Assembly (NCBI GenBank): GCA_030617525.1
Contig: JAUWVG010000132.1
Coordinates: forward strand, 1-6,610
DNA length: 6,610 nt
Direction of reading: 5' to 3'
Origin: Candidatus Aminicenantota bacterium
Lineage (GTDB): Bacteria > Acidobacteriota > Aminicenantia > Aminicenantales > Aminicenantaceae
Shown: piece by piece, positions 1 to 6,600 of the stretch
Layout of the letters: each line of letters starts with the position of its first letter
Numbering within the stretch: the stretch's first letter is position 1
Program-made: the position numbers and the translations under genes
The notes under the pieces: generated by a model
The model's input: only the letters and a program-made list of their open reading frames with translations
Told to the model about the DNA's origin: nothing
Database searches by the model: none

Positions 1-1
1 T

Positions 2-1087
2 CTTTTAGAGTACTCTGTTCCACTGCTTTATCGATGGACGGATAGAGTTGATGGTGAACGATACAGGCCTTTTGAAATAAGACCTGGAGTTACAGTTCAG
101 ATAGAAGACAAAGTCAAAATTTTCACCAAGGAAAATCCCCAGGAACTAGGAGTAAAATTAAAGAGCCACACTCCGAATATCGCAGGTACAATCCGCCTCG
201 CGGCGCCTTTACAGTGGCGAGTTACCCCGGAAAGCATTCCATTTGTCCTCAACAGCAAATATGAAGAAACGAAGGTCACGTTTAAAGTCACGCCGCCAAA
301 GAATTCAGATGAAGCCATCTTGACCGCAGTAGCAGAAATAAACGGGGAAAAACTTGATCGTGATATCGTGGAAATTTCCCATCCCCACATAAAAAGGCAG
401 GTATATTTCCCCAAAAGCCGCCTTAAGGTCATCAAAATGGATATTAAGCATGTGGGAAGTAAACTCGGCTACATCATGGGCTCCGGCGACGAAGTCGCAG
501 ATAGTTTGCTTAATCTCGGCTACGAGGTGACACTTCTTGATGATGATATGATGGAAAGAGCGAATCTTAGCCAATTCGATGCCATCATAGCTGGTATAAG
601 AGCCTACAATACCAGGGAACGTCTTAAAAATACCTATCCGCGATTTCTTCAATACGTCAAGGACGGCGGGACCTTCATCGTTCAATACAATGTATCTCGC
701 AGTTTACAGACTGAAAACATTGGTCCCTATCCTTTTACTATCGGGCGGGATCGGGTGAGTGAAGAAACTGCTCCGGTTGTTTTCCTCAACCCACAACATT
801 CCCTCTTAAATTATCCCAACAAAATCACACAAAAAGATTTTGATGGCTGGGTCCAGGAAAGAGGTTTATACTTTGCTACGGGATGGGACGAAAGATATGA
901 ACAAATTCTTACATCTTCCGACACCAATGAGTCGGATAAAAAAGGAGGTTTGTTGTACGCACGCTATGGGAAAGGCATTTTTATCTACACAGGTTATTCC
1001 TGGTTCCGGCAACTACCGGCAGGTGTCCCGGGTGCGTATCGCCTTTTCGCCAACTTGATTTCTTCTGGAGATGCCGATGGAAACTGA
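2..1087 (+). CDS. PIG-L family deacetylase, C-terminal part (5' end outside the window)
   Basis: The reading frame is open from base 2 to a TGA at 1085-1087 and gives 361 residues with no stop, so the gene begins before the window; the TTG at 320 is only an internal codon. The fragment matches, from memory, the C-terminal half of the long (about 800-residue) PIG-L deacetylases of FCB bacteria. Residues 1-130 look like beta-sandwich linker. From about 145 a Rossmann-like, class I glutamine amidotransferase-like domain follows, with GYIMGSGDEV (156-165), GIRAYNTRERL (198-208), VQYN (227-230), DFDGWVQERGLYF (279-291) and LPAGVPGAYRLF (near 338-349). No nucleophile-elbow cysteine is seen, so this domain probably binds rather than hydrolyses. 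The zinc deacetylase domain and any signal peptide would lie upstream. Family members are predicted to deacetylate N-acetylated sugars, often after export; the substrate is unknown. The 3' end overlaps the next gene by 11 bases, so the two are probably translated together. Confidence 0.88.
   Translation, partial: LLEYSVPLLYRWTDRVDGERYRPFEIRPGVTVQIEDKVKIFTKENPQELGVKLKSHTPNIAGTIRLAAPLQWRVTPESIPFVLNSKYEETKVTFKVTPPKNSDEAILTAVAEINGEKLDRDIVEISHPHIKRQVYFPKSRLKVIKMDIKHVGSKLGYIMGSGDEVADSLLNLGYEVTLLDDDMMERANLSQFDAIIAGIRAYNTRERLKNTYPRFLQYVKDGGTFIVQYNVSRSLQTENIGPYPFTIGRDRVSEETAPVVFLNPQHSLLNYPNKITQKDFDGWVQERGLYFATGWDERYEQILTSSDTNESDKKGGLLYARYGKGIFIYTGYSWFRQLPAGVPGAYRLFANLISSGDADGN
1067..1070 (+). promoter_or_regulatory. 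Ribosome binding site (GGAG) of the small membrane protein gene
   Basis: GGAG lies six bases before the ATG at 1077, inside the end of the PIG-L gene. Another in-frame ATG at 1071 directly abuts GGAG, which leaves no spacer, so 1077 is the better start. Confidence 0.6.
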
Positions 1088-1223
1088 ACGGGTTGAGAAC
1101 AAGGAAACAGATCAGGAAAAGCCGCCCATCTTATCTTCTTGGAAACGGCTGTACACGGTGGTCTTGCTAAATTTAGTCCTGCTCATAGTGCTTTTCTATC
1201 TTTTTACCAAAGCTTTTGATTAA
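1077..1223 (+). CDS. Small single-pass membrane protein, 48 residues, unknown function
   Basis: The frame runs from ATG 1077 to TAA 1221-1223 and overlaps the PIG-L gene by 11 bases. The product has a charged, hydrophilic N-terminus (residues 1-21, with six Glu and one Asp), a WKRLY stretch at 22-26, one hydrophobic helix (about 27-43, VVLLNLVLLIVLFYLF) and a short TKAFD tail. The basic residues before the helix suggest that the N-terminus is cytoplasmic. A good GGAG site, tight coupling to the upstream gene and a clean membrane helix argue for a real gene. From memory, similar 45-60 residue proteins with a W-K/R-x-x-Y start and an F-T-K/R-A-F end sit between a PIG-L gene and a sodium:solute symporter gene in other FCB genomes. 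It may be an accessory subunit of such a transporter; this is inference. It is distinct in length and sequence from a classical DUF4212 symporter small subunit. Confidence 0.78.
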   Translation: METERVENKETDQEKPPILSSWKRLYTVVLLNLVLLIVLFYLFTKAFD

Positions 1224-1244
1224 AGGATGTAAGAGATTCAGACT
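1222..1244 (+). repeat. Intergenic near-repeat, copy 1 (before bshC)
   Basis: This 23-base segment begins inside the TAA stop of the small membrane protein gene. It aligns with 2900-2920 at 19 positions, with two mismatches and two single-base gaps. The shared blocks are AAAG, ATGTAA and CAGACT. The function is unknown. Confidence 0.45.
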
Positions 1245-1280
1245 ATGTTCATGATATCCAATGTATTTGAATAGTCGCCC

Positions 1281-2900
1281 ATGGTGATACCGACAAATAA
1301 GCTGCTCAACATCTCATCCCTCGCGTATGATTATTTTTGTGAGTATGACAAGGTCAGTGAATTTTATACGGGTGATTTTCGCGATCCAACCGCATATTCC
1401 ATGCAAACCGAGAAAGTCAGATCACGCGACCTGCCGCGGGAACAATTGGCCGCCATATTAAAAGAGCAAAATCTAAGTTACGGATGTGGGGCTCAAACAG
1501 TCGGGAATATCCAAAAGTTCATTCAAGATAAGGCCTGTGCAGTCGTAACTGGGCAGCAGGTCGGATTATTCTCAGGTCCCCTCTACACCATCTTCAAAGC
1601 GCTTACAGCAATCAAGCTCGCAGAATCCCTCAACCAAACAAGCCTAGGGTGCTTTGTGCCGGTCTTTTGGTTGGCTTCGGATGATCACGACTTTGAAGAG
1701 ATCAATCATATAACCCTGCTAGACAAAGAAAACCAGATTGAAGACATTAAATACCGGGCGCATTCATCCAACCTCAAAATACCTGTTTCGGACATCGTAC
1801 TCTCAAAGGAAATTTCGAATTGTATTCAACAACTCAATGATCTCACCCACGATTCCGAATTCAAACCGGAAATCCTATCGCAATTGGGCACAGCCTATCA
1901 GCCCGGCAGATCGTTTGTTGAAGCTTTTGCACAATGGATGACACAATTGTTCAAGTCCTATGGTCTTATATTCATTGATGCCGTGCATCCTGACTTAAAG
2001 GACCTGGGGAAAGATGTTTTTTATACCGAGATCGCCCAAAACTCACCATCAACACAGTGTGCCCTGGAATCTTCACGTAAATTGAAACAAAAAAACTACA
2101 GCACGCAAATTCAGCTACATGAGGGGATATTGAATTTATTTCTGGTAGAGGACGAAAGGCACACCATCCAGTTCGGGGATGACGGTTACAGCATAAAAGG
2201 TAAGCCGCAGACGTTTAAGAAAGATGAACTCCTCCAGCTTCTGGAGAAGCAGCCTCATAAATTCAGCCCCAATGTCCTGCTGCGTCCCTTATATCAGGAC
2301 ACACTTTTACCGACCGTCGCCTATGTGGGTGGACTGAGTGAAGTTGCCTACTTTGCACAGATGAAAGGCGTTTACGAAAGATTTAATTTACCAATGCCTA
2401 TTATCTATCCGAGGAAAAGTCTCTCGCTTATCGAAAAAAAGGTGGACAAGGCCTTGAAAACTTATAGCCTGAAAGTTCAGGATATATGGCGGAACGCGGA
2501 TGTCAAAATCAATGATATCGCTAAAGAAAAAATCCCTCAATCCCTTGATAAAGCTTTTCATATCACAACATCTCATCTTGATAAAGATTTTATAGACATC
2601 AAGCAGGAAACGTTGGCTTTTGAACCTACACTGGAAAAATCAGTCGATCTTACTATTGGGAAAATCCATCACCAAATTAGCCTTCTGGAAAAGAAGATTC
2701 TCAAGGCTTCCAAAAAGCAGAACACTATCATGACGCAGCGAATACACCTAGCGAAAAGCAGTCTTTACCCAAATCAGCACTTACAGGAAAGGGTATTCAA
2801 TATCATGCCCTTTCTCATAAAATACAACTTTTCACTTATGGACAGGCTTTACCAAGCTGTTGATATAAAACATCATGATCATCAGATTTTGAAATTGTGA
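1281..2900 (+). CDS. bshC: Bacillithiol biosynthesis cysteine-adding enzyme BshC
   Basis: BshC catalyses the last step of bacillithiol synthesis in the cytoplasm, joining cysteine to the free amine of glucosaminyl-malate. The 539-residue product has the usual family length. It shows the N-terminal LPREQLA segment (51-57), the glycine-rich VVTGQQVGLFSGPLYT signature (88-103), PVFWLASDDHDFEEINH (127-143) with the conserved D-D-H-D cluster, LRPLYQDTLLPTVAYVGG (334-351), a lysine-rich helical region that resembles the family coiled coil (about 380-490), and the C-terminal LYPNQHLQERVFN (495-507). The fold resembles class I tRNA synthetases. The chosen ATG is the first after an in-frame TAG at 1272; GTG 1284 is an alternative one codon later. 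No clear Shine-Dalgarno site precedes either. bshB1 follows after 30 bases and bshA comes next, so the whole pathway is together. Confidence 0.96.
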   Translation: MVIPTNKLLNISSLAYDYFCEYDKVSEFYTGDFRDPTAYSMQTEKVRSRDLPREQLAAILKEQNLSYGCGAQTVGNIQKFIQDKACAVVTGQQVGLFSGPLYTIFKALTAIKLAESLNQTSLGCFVPVFWLASDDHDFEEINHITLLDKENQIEDIKYRAHSSNLKIPVSDIVLSKEISNCIQQLNDLTHDSEFKPEILSQLGTAYQPGRSFVEAFAQWMTQLFKSYGLIFIDAVHPDLKDLGKDVFYTEIAQNSPSTQCALESSRKLKQKNYSTQIQLHEGILNLFLVEDERHTIQFGDDGYSIKGKPQTFKKDELLQLLEKQPHKFSPNVLLRPLYQDTLLPTVAYVGGLSEVAYFAQMKGVYERFNLPMPIIYPRKSLSLIEKKVDKALKTYSLKVQDIWRNADVKINDIAKEKIPQSLDKAFHITTSHLDKDFIDIKQETLAFEPTLEKSVDLTIGKIHHQISLLEKKILKASKKQNTIMTQRIHLAKSSLYPNQHLQERVFNIMPFLIKYNFSLMDRLYQAVDIKHHDHQILKL

Positions 2901-2920
2901 AAGATGTAAATATCCAGACT
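2900..2920 (+). repeat. Intergenic near-repeat, copy 2 (between bshC and bshB1)
   Basis: This 21-base segment starts with the last base of the bshC stop codon and ends directly before the GGAG site of bshB1. It matches 1222-1244 at 19 aligned positions. Both copies start at a stop codon and contain ATGTAA. Confidence 0.45.
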
Positions 2921-2924
2921 GGAG
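2921..2924 (+). promoter_or_regulatory. Ribosome binding site (GGAG) that decides the GTG start of bshB1
   Basis: GGAG stands six bases before GTG 2931. No in-frame ATG or TTG offers a better start; an in-frame TAA at 2907-2909 bounds the frame upstream. Confidence 0.65.
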
Positions 2925-2930
2925 ATTGAA

Positions 2931-3668
2931 GTGAAACTCGATGCTTTAGCTTTCGGAGCACACGCCGACGATGTAGAGTTGGCCTGCAGCGGCACGATCA
3001 TAAAATTGGGGGCATCAGGTTATAAAACTGGGGTCATTACGTTAACCCGTGGAGAGATGGCGACTCGGGGCAGTGCTGAAATCCGCGCTCAAGAGTTTGC
3101 ACAATCTGCTAAAATTATGGGTCTAGCTTCTCACAAGATGCTGGATATGCCAGACGGTCGGATCGAAATCACATGGGAGAATAAAATAAAAATTATAAAG
3201 GAGATCCGCACTTATAAACCCAGAATCGTATATGCTCCATATTGGGTCTCTCGCCATCCCGACCACGAAAAAGCGTCTCATCTCGTTCGTGAAGCTGCCT
3301 ACCTTTCTGGACTAAAAAAACTGAAAACGGATCAAGAATCCTATAGGCCATACAGAGTCATTTACTACCAGACACGCTTCGAGTTCAAAGCGTCTTTTAT
3401 CGTTGACATCTCGGATTTTCACACACAAAAGATAAAATCTGTTCTCTCCTACAAATCTCAATTTTACCATCAGGATAGGACAGAATTCGGAGATGATGAA
3501 ACTCTGCTCAGCAGACCCGAATTCCTGGACAGGATCGAAACTCGAGACAAACAATACGGTACATACATCGGTGTAAAATATGGCGAGCCTTTTCTGGTTC
3601 GGGAAGCCATAAAAATCAATGATCCTGTTGATTTTTTCGACGCGGAATATCTGGAGACGATTCCATGA
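2931..3668 (+). CDS. bshB1: Bacillithiol biosynthesis deacetylase BshB1
   Basis: This PIG-L/LmbE-type zinc hydrolase removes the acetyl group from GlcNAc-malate to give GlcN-malate, the second step of bacillithiol synthesis. The 245 residues are of normal length for the family. The metal site is visible: AHADDVE at 10-16 gives zinc ligands H11 and D14 and probable general base D13, and SRHPDHEKA at 107-115 gives the third ligand H112 and the catalytic H109. LTRGEMATRGSAEIRAQE (38-55) is the substrate-side segment usual for BshB1 of the Bacteroidota type, and the C-terminal YIGVKYGEPFLVRE (212-225) is also typical. The Pro of the common AHPDD motif is Ala here, which I recall also from the Bacillus cereus enzyme, so activity is not in doubt on that ground. 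The start is GTG with a GGAG site. The stop overlaps an ATG (ATGA, 3665-3668) that opens only an 11-codon frame. Confidence 0.95.
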   Translation: MKLDALAFGAHADDVELACSGTIIKLGASGYKTGVITLTRGEMATRGSAEIRAQEFAQSAKIMGLASHKMLDMPDGRIEITWENKIKIIKEIRTYKPRIVYAPYWVSRHPDHEKASHLVREAAYLSGLKKLKTDQESYRPYRVIYYQTRFEFKASFIVDISDFHTQKIKSVLSYKSQFYHQDRTEFGDDETLLSRPEFLDRIETRDKQYGTYIGVKYGEPFLVREAIKINDPVDFFDAEYLETIP

Positions 3669-3709
3669 AGATCTATGGTTTTTTGAATATTTCAGGTTAA
3701 GCATTACCC

Positions 3710-4846
3710 ATGAAAGTTGGAATAGTATGTTACCCGACACACGGCGGCAGCGGTGTCGTGGCTTCGGAATTAGCGATCGGCCTTGCCAAAAAAGGGCATG
3801 AAATCCACATTGTGAGCTATGCTCCCCCCTTTCGCTTGCATTCTTTTCATCAGAATATCTTTTTCCATGAGGTAGGAATTGCGAGCTATCCGCTCTTTAA
3901 ATATCCGCCGTATGCTCTTGGACTGGCAACAAAATTAGTGGAACTGGTCGAGGCCTATGATCTTGAGCTTATTCATGCCCATTATGCTGTCCCCCACGCC
4001 GCCAGTGCCTATTTAGCAAAACAGATTTTGAATTCGCAGGTGATAAAAGTCATAACCACACTGCATGGAACGGATATAACACTGGTAGGGGCCGATCAAT
4101 CATTTTACCGGGTCATAAAATTCACTATCGAGAAATCCGACGGTGTCACTGCTGTTTCCGACTATTTGAAACAGCGTACAATTCGAGAATTCGACATTCA
4201 GCGTGATATAAAGGTAATCTACAATTTTATCGATCCCGTTCGATCGGTACAAAGTCGCAACCAGTGTGATCGAGAATCTTATGCGCCTCATGGAGAAAAG
4301 ATCCTTATGCACGCCTCCAATTTCCGTCCGGTTAAAAGAGTGGGAGACGTTGTCCGTATTTTCGCACAGGTTCATGCCAAAATCCCGGCAAAACTCATAT
4401 TGATCGGTGACGGACCGGAGCGCCTGTTCATCAAGCAATTGGTCAAAGATTTGAAACTCAGTGCCGATGTAAATTTTCTGGGGGAACAGGATCATTTAGA
4501 GCCTTTGTTCCTTTGCGCCGATCTTTTTCTTTTGCCCAGCGAACAGGAGAGTTTTGGATTGACGGCGCTCGAGGCAATGAACTGTAGTGTTCCGGTGATC
4601 GCTACTGAAACCGGGGGTCTACCGGAAGTCATCACTCATGGCGAGACAGGATATCTGTATCCTGTGGGTGAAATAAAAAAAATGGCGGAAAAATCAATCG
4701 AGCTATTAAGTAACCCGCAAAAACATGAGTTATTCAAACACCAAGCACGGAGGCGAGCCACGCAGTCTTTCAATGCAGATCAAATCATTCCTCAATACGA
4801 AGCCTTTTATGAGGAAATATTAAGGACTAAGCAGAAAACACCATAA
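3710..4846 (+). CDS. bshA: N-acetyl-alpha-D-glucosaminyl L-malate synthase BshA
   Basis: BshA is a retaining GT4 glycosyltransferase (GT-B fold) that transfers GlcNAc from UDP-GlcNAc to L-malate, the committed step of bacillithiol synthesis. The 378 residues match the family length. Visible marks are the N-terminal glycine loop CYPTHGGSGVVASEL (7-21), YPLFKYPPYALGLATK (60-75), AHYAVPHAASAYLAKQ (90-105), LHGTDITLVG (118-127), IEKSDGVTAVSDYLK (140-154), the nucleotide-sugar site SNFRPVKR (203-210), and the EX7E signature with E280 and E288 in EQESFGLTALEA. No key residue is missing. The ATG gives the exact family N-terminus (MKVGIVCYPT), although no clear Shine-Dalgarno site precedes it. It is the last of the three bsh genes, 41 bases after bshB1, so the DNA order is opposite to the reaction order. 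The symporter gene follows after 34 bases. Confidence 0.96.
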   Translation: MKVGIVCYPTHGGSGVVASELAIGLAKKGHEIHIVSYAPPFRLHSFHQNIFFHEVGIASYPLFKYPPYALGLATKLVELVEAYDLELIHAHYAVPHAASAYLAKQILNSQVIKVITTLHGTDITLVGADQSFYRVIKFTIEKSDGVTAVSDYLKQRTIREFDIQRDIKVIYNFIDPVRSVQSRNQCDRESYAPHGEKILMHASNFRPVKRVGDVVRIFAQVHAKIPAKLILIGDGPERLFIKQLVKDLKLSADVNFLGEQDHLEPLFLCADLFLLPSEQESFGLTALEAMNCSVPVIATETGGLPEVITHGETGYLYPVGEIKKMAEKSIELLSNPQKHELFKHQARRRATQSFNADQIIPQYEAFYEEILRTKQKTP

Positions 4847-4880
4847 ATTTTCGACCTTAAGACCAACAAAAGTGTAAACC

Positions 4881-6590
4881 ATGAGCAATGTTGACTGGAT
4901 TTTGATGAGTTCTTTTCTCGTATTGATCGCCGTCTATGGCGTCTGGAAGACCAGGGGGAAAAAAGACATCAATGGTTTTATTCTGGCAAATAGATCGACT
5001 CCCTGGTATACAATCACGTTTTCTATCATGGCGACACAGGCCAGCGCCATTACCTTTCTTTCCACGCCGGGACAAGCCTATGTGGACGGGATGCGTTTTA
5101 TACAATTCTATTTAGGCCTTCCCATCGCCATGGTCATCATCTCCATCGCAGTTGTCCCTCATTTCCACAGATTAAAAGTCTACACGGCCTATGAATTCTT
5201 GGAGAAGCGTTTTGATCTGAAAAACCGCATGTTAGGAAGCATCATCTTTCTCATACATCGAGGCTTAGCTTGCGGATTCACTATCTTTGCCCCATCCTTG
5301 ATTATTTCGGTGCTTCTCGGATGGGATATACGTTTCACAATTTTTATGATCGGAGGCCTTGTCATTGTCTATACCGCCACAGGCGGTACCGATGCCGTCC
5401 ATAAAACCCATCTCTTGCAGATGGGAATCATAACCATGGGGATGGGGATAGCCTTTTTCATGATTTTTCGCTTATTACCGTCCGACATTTCCTTCCTGGA
5501 TGCTGTCCATGTGGCGGGTAAAACGGGGAAATTAAACGTCATAAACTTCGCTTTTGACTGGAAGGACCGTTACAACATATGGTCTGGCCTGATAGGAGGA
5601 ACGTTCCTGGCCCTTTCTTACTTCGGAACGGATCAATCGCAGGTGCAGCGTTATCTTTCCGGACGTTCGATAGCACAAAGTCGTTTCGGGCTGCTGGCGA
5701 ATGGCGTTCTTAAAGTTCCCATGCAATTCGCCATTCTTTTCACCGGAGCCATGATTTTTGTTTTTTACCAGTTCGTGACACCCCCTATATTTTTCAATTC
5801 GGTCGAAACCGCCAATATCAATAACAGCGCCTACTCCCAAGCTTATCAGGAACTTGAAACCAAACATGAGCGCGTCCATAAAGAGAAACAAACGCATATT
5901 CGAGATATGCTGTCCGCTATCGAGAGTCATGCGGATTCGGATTTAGAGCAATCCATCCAGATGCTGCAGAAATCGCAAGCTTCGGAGTCTGAGATCAGAG
6001 AAGAAGCCACTACACTCATTAAAAAAGCCAATCCAAATGCAGACACCAACGATACCAACTATATCTTTTTAAGTTTTGTCATAAACTTCCTACCGGTGGG
6101 AGTGGTTGGACTGATACTCGCATGTATTCTCTCGGCTTCGATGTCCTCCACTGCTGCTGAATTGAATGCCCTAGCCTCAGTCACTGTTGTAGATATTTAC
6201 AAGCGTGTCTTCAAAAAAAGCGCCTCGGATCGGCATTATCTCATCGCATCTAAATTAGCTACGGTTTTCTGGGGGATCTATGCCATTAATTCTGCGCTGT
6301 TTGCCAACCGGTTAGGATCACTAGGGGCACTCATCGAAGCTGTAAATATTCTTGGTTCTTTTTTTTATGGGACGCTTCTAGGAATTTTCTTAATAGCCTT
6401 CTTTTTCAAGAGTATCGGCGGAAACGCCACCTTTGTAGCAGCCATCATCGCAGAGCTGGTCGTATTAGCCTGCTTTTTCTTCACTGAGATTCCCTACCTG
6501 TGGTATAACGTGATCGGCTGTGTGGTGCTCATCATCCTGGCTCACATGATGAATCCTCTGTTTGTGGCGATAAACAATAATAGAAATTAA
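4881..6590 (+). CDS. Sodium:solute symporter (SSS family), substrate unknown
   Basis: This inner-membrane Na+-coupled transporter has 569 residues and about 13 predicted helices: near 4-22, 44-66, 71-93, 118-145, 151-170, 178-200, 232-256, 272-298, 394-425, 455-475, 480-508, 513-535 and 538-558. This fits the LeuT-type fold with one extra N-terminal helix. TQASAITFLSTPG (52-64) lies in core helix 1 and SASMSSTAAELN (418-429) in core helix 8. S422 and S423 align by eye with S364/S365 of the Na2 site of Vibrio SGLT, so Na+ coupling is likely. YTATGGTDAV (164-173) and FGTDQSQVQRYLS (248-260) are further SSS signatures. Residues 308-390 form a charged insert between core helices 7 and 8. SSS members move sugars, amino acids, sialic acid and other solutes; the substrate cannot be read from sequence. 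The start ATG lacks a clear Shine-Dalgarno site. Placement beside bsh genes and a PIG-L deacetylase hints at an amino-sugar-related substrate, which is inference. Confidence 0.93.
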   Translation: MSNVDWILMSSFLVLIAVYGVWKTRGKKDINGFILANRSTPWYTITFSIMATQASAITFLSTPGQAYVDGMRFIQFYLGLPIAMVIISIAVVPHFHRLKVYTAYEFLEKRFDLKNRMLGSIIFLIHRGLACGFTIFAPSLIISVLLGWDIRFTIFMIGGLVIVYTATGGTDAVHKTHLLQMGIITMGMGIAFFMIFRLLPSDISFLDAVHVAGKTGKLNVINFAFDWKDRYNIWSGLIGGTFLALSYFGTDQSQVQRYLSGRSIAQSRFGLLANGVLKVPMQFAILFTGAMIFVFYQFVTPPIFFNSVETANINNSAYSQAYQELETKHERVHKEKQTHIRDMLSAIESHADSDLEQSIQMLQKSQASESEIREEATTLIKKANPNADTNDTNYIFLSFVINFLPVGVVGLILACILSASMSSTAAELNALASVTVVDIYKRVFKKSASDRHYLIASKLATVFWGIYAINSALFANRLGSLGALIEAVNILGSFFYGTLLGIFLIAFFFKSIGGNATFVAAIIAELVVLACFFFTEIPYLWYNVIGCVVLIILAHMMNPLFVAINNNRN

Positions 6591-6593
6591 CGC

Positions 6594-6600
6594 GAGGAGA
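6594..6600 (+). promoter_or_regulatory. Strong ribosome binding site (GAGGAGA) of a following gene
   Basis: The purine-rich GAGGAGA begins four bases after the symporter stop. It is the best Shine-Dalgarno match in the window and implies a further + strand gene starting at or just past the window edge. No usual start codon falls at good spacing within the ten remaining bases. Confidence 0.45.

Noticed and set aside
97..685. Minus-strand open frames at 97-435 and 305-685 (and others at 2388-2576, 3312-3740, 4100-4495, 4857-5105 and 5532-5930)
   Set aside because: Those frames overlap well-recognised + strand genes, have no family resemblance I can see, and are low-information antisense shadows.
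320..1087. A separate 255-residue gene starting with TTG at 320
   Set aside because: The same frame stays open to the window edge and the upstream residues fit the long PIG-L protein, so TTG 320 is an internal leucine codon.
1264..1271. A Bacteroidota-like -7 promoter element (TATTTG) before bshC
   Set aside because: It deviates from TAnnTTTG, has no convincing -33 partner at proper spacing, and would lie only about ten bases from the start codon.
2958..2978. AHADD instead of the usual AHPDD in BshB1, suggesting a damaged active site
   Set aside because: The zinc ligands and the base (H11, D13, D14, H112) are all kept, and I recall Ala at this place in the Bacillus cereus enzyme, so it looks like a natural variant.
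4847..4880. A terminator or promoter between bshA and the symporter gene
   Set aside because: No stem of useful length and no T tract follow the stop; the short palindrome CTTAAG is too small to mean anything.
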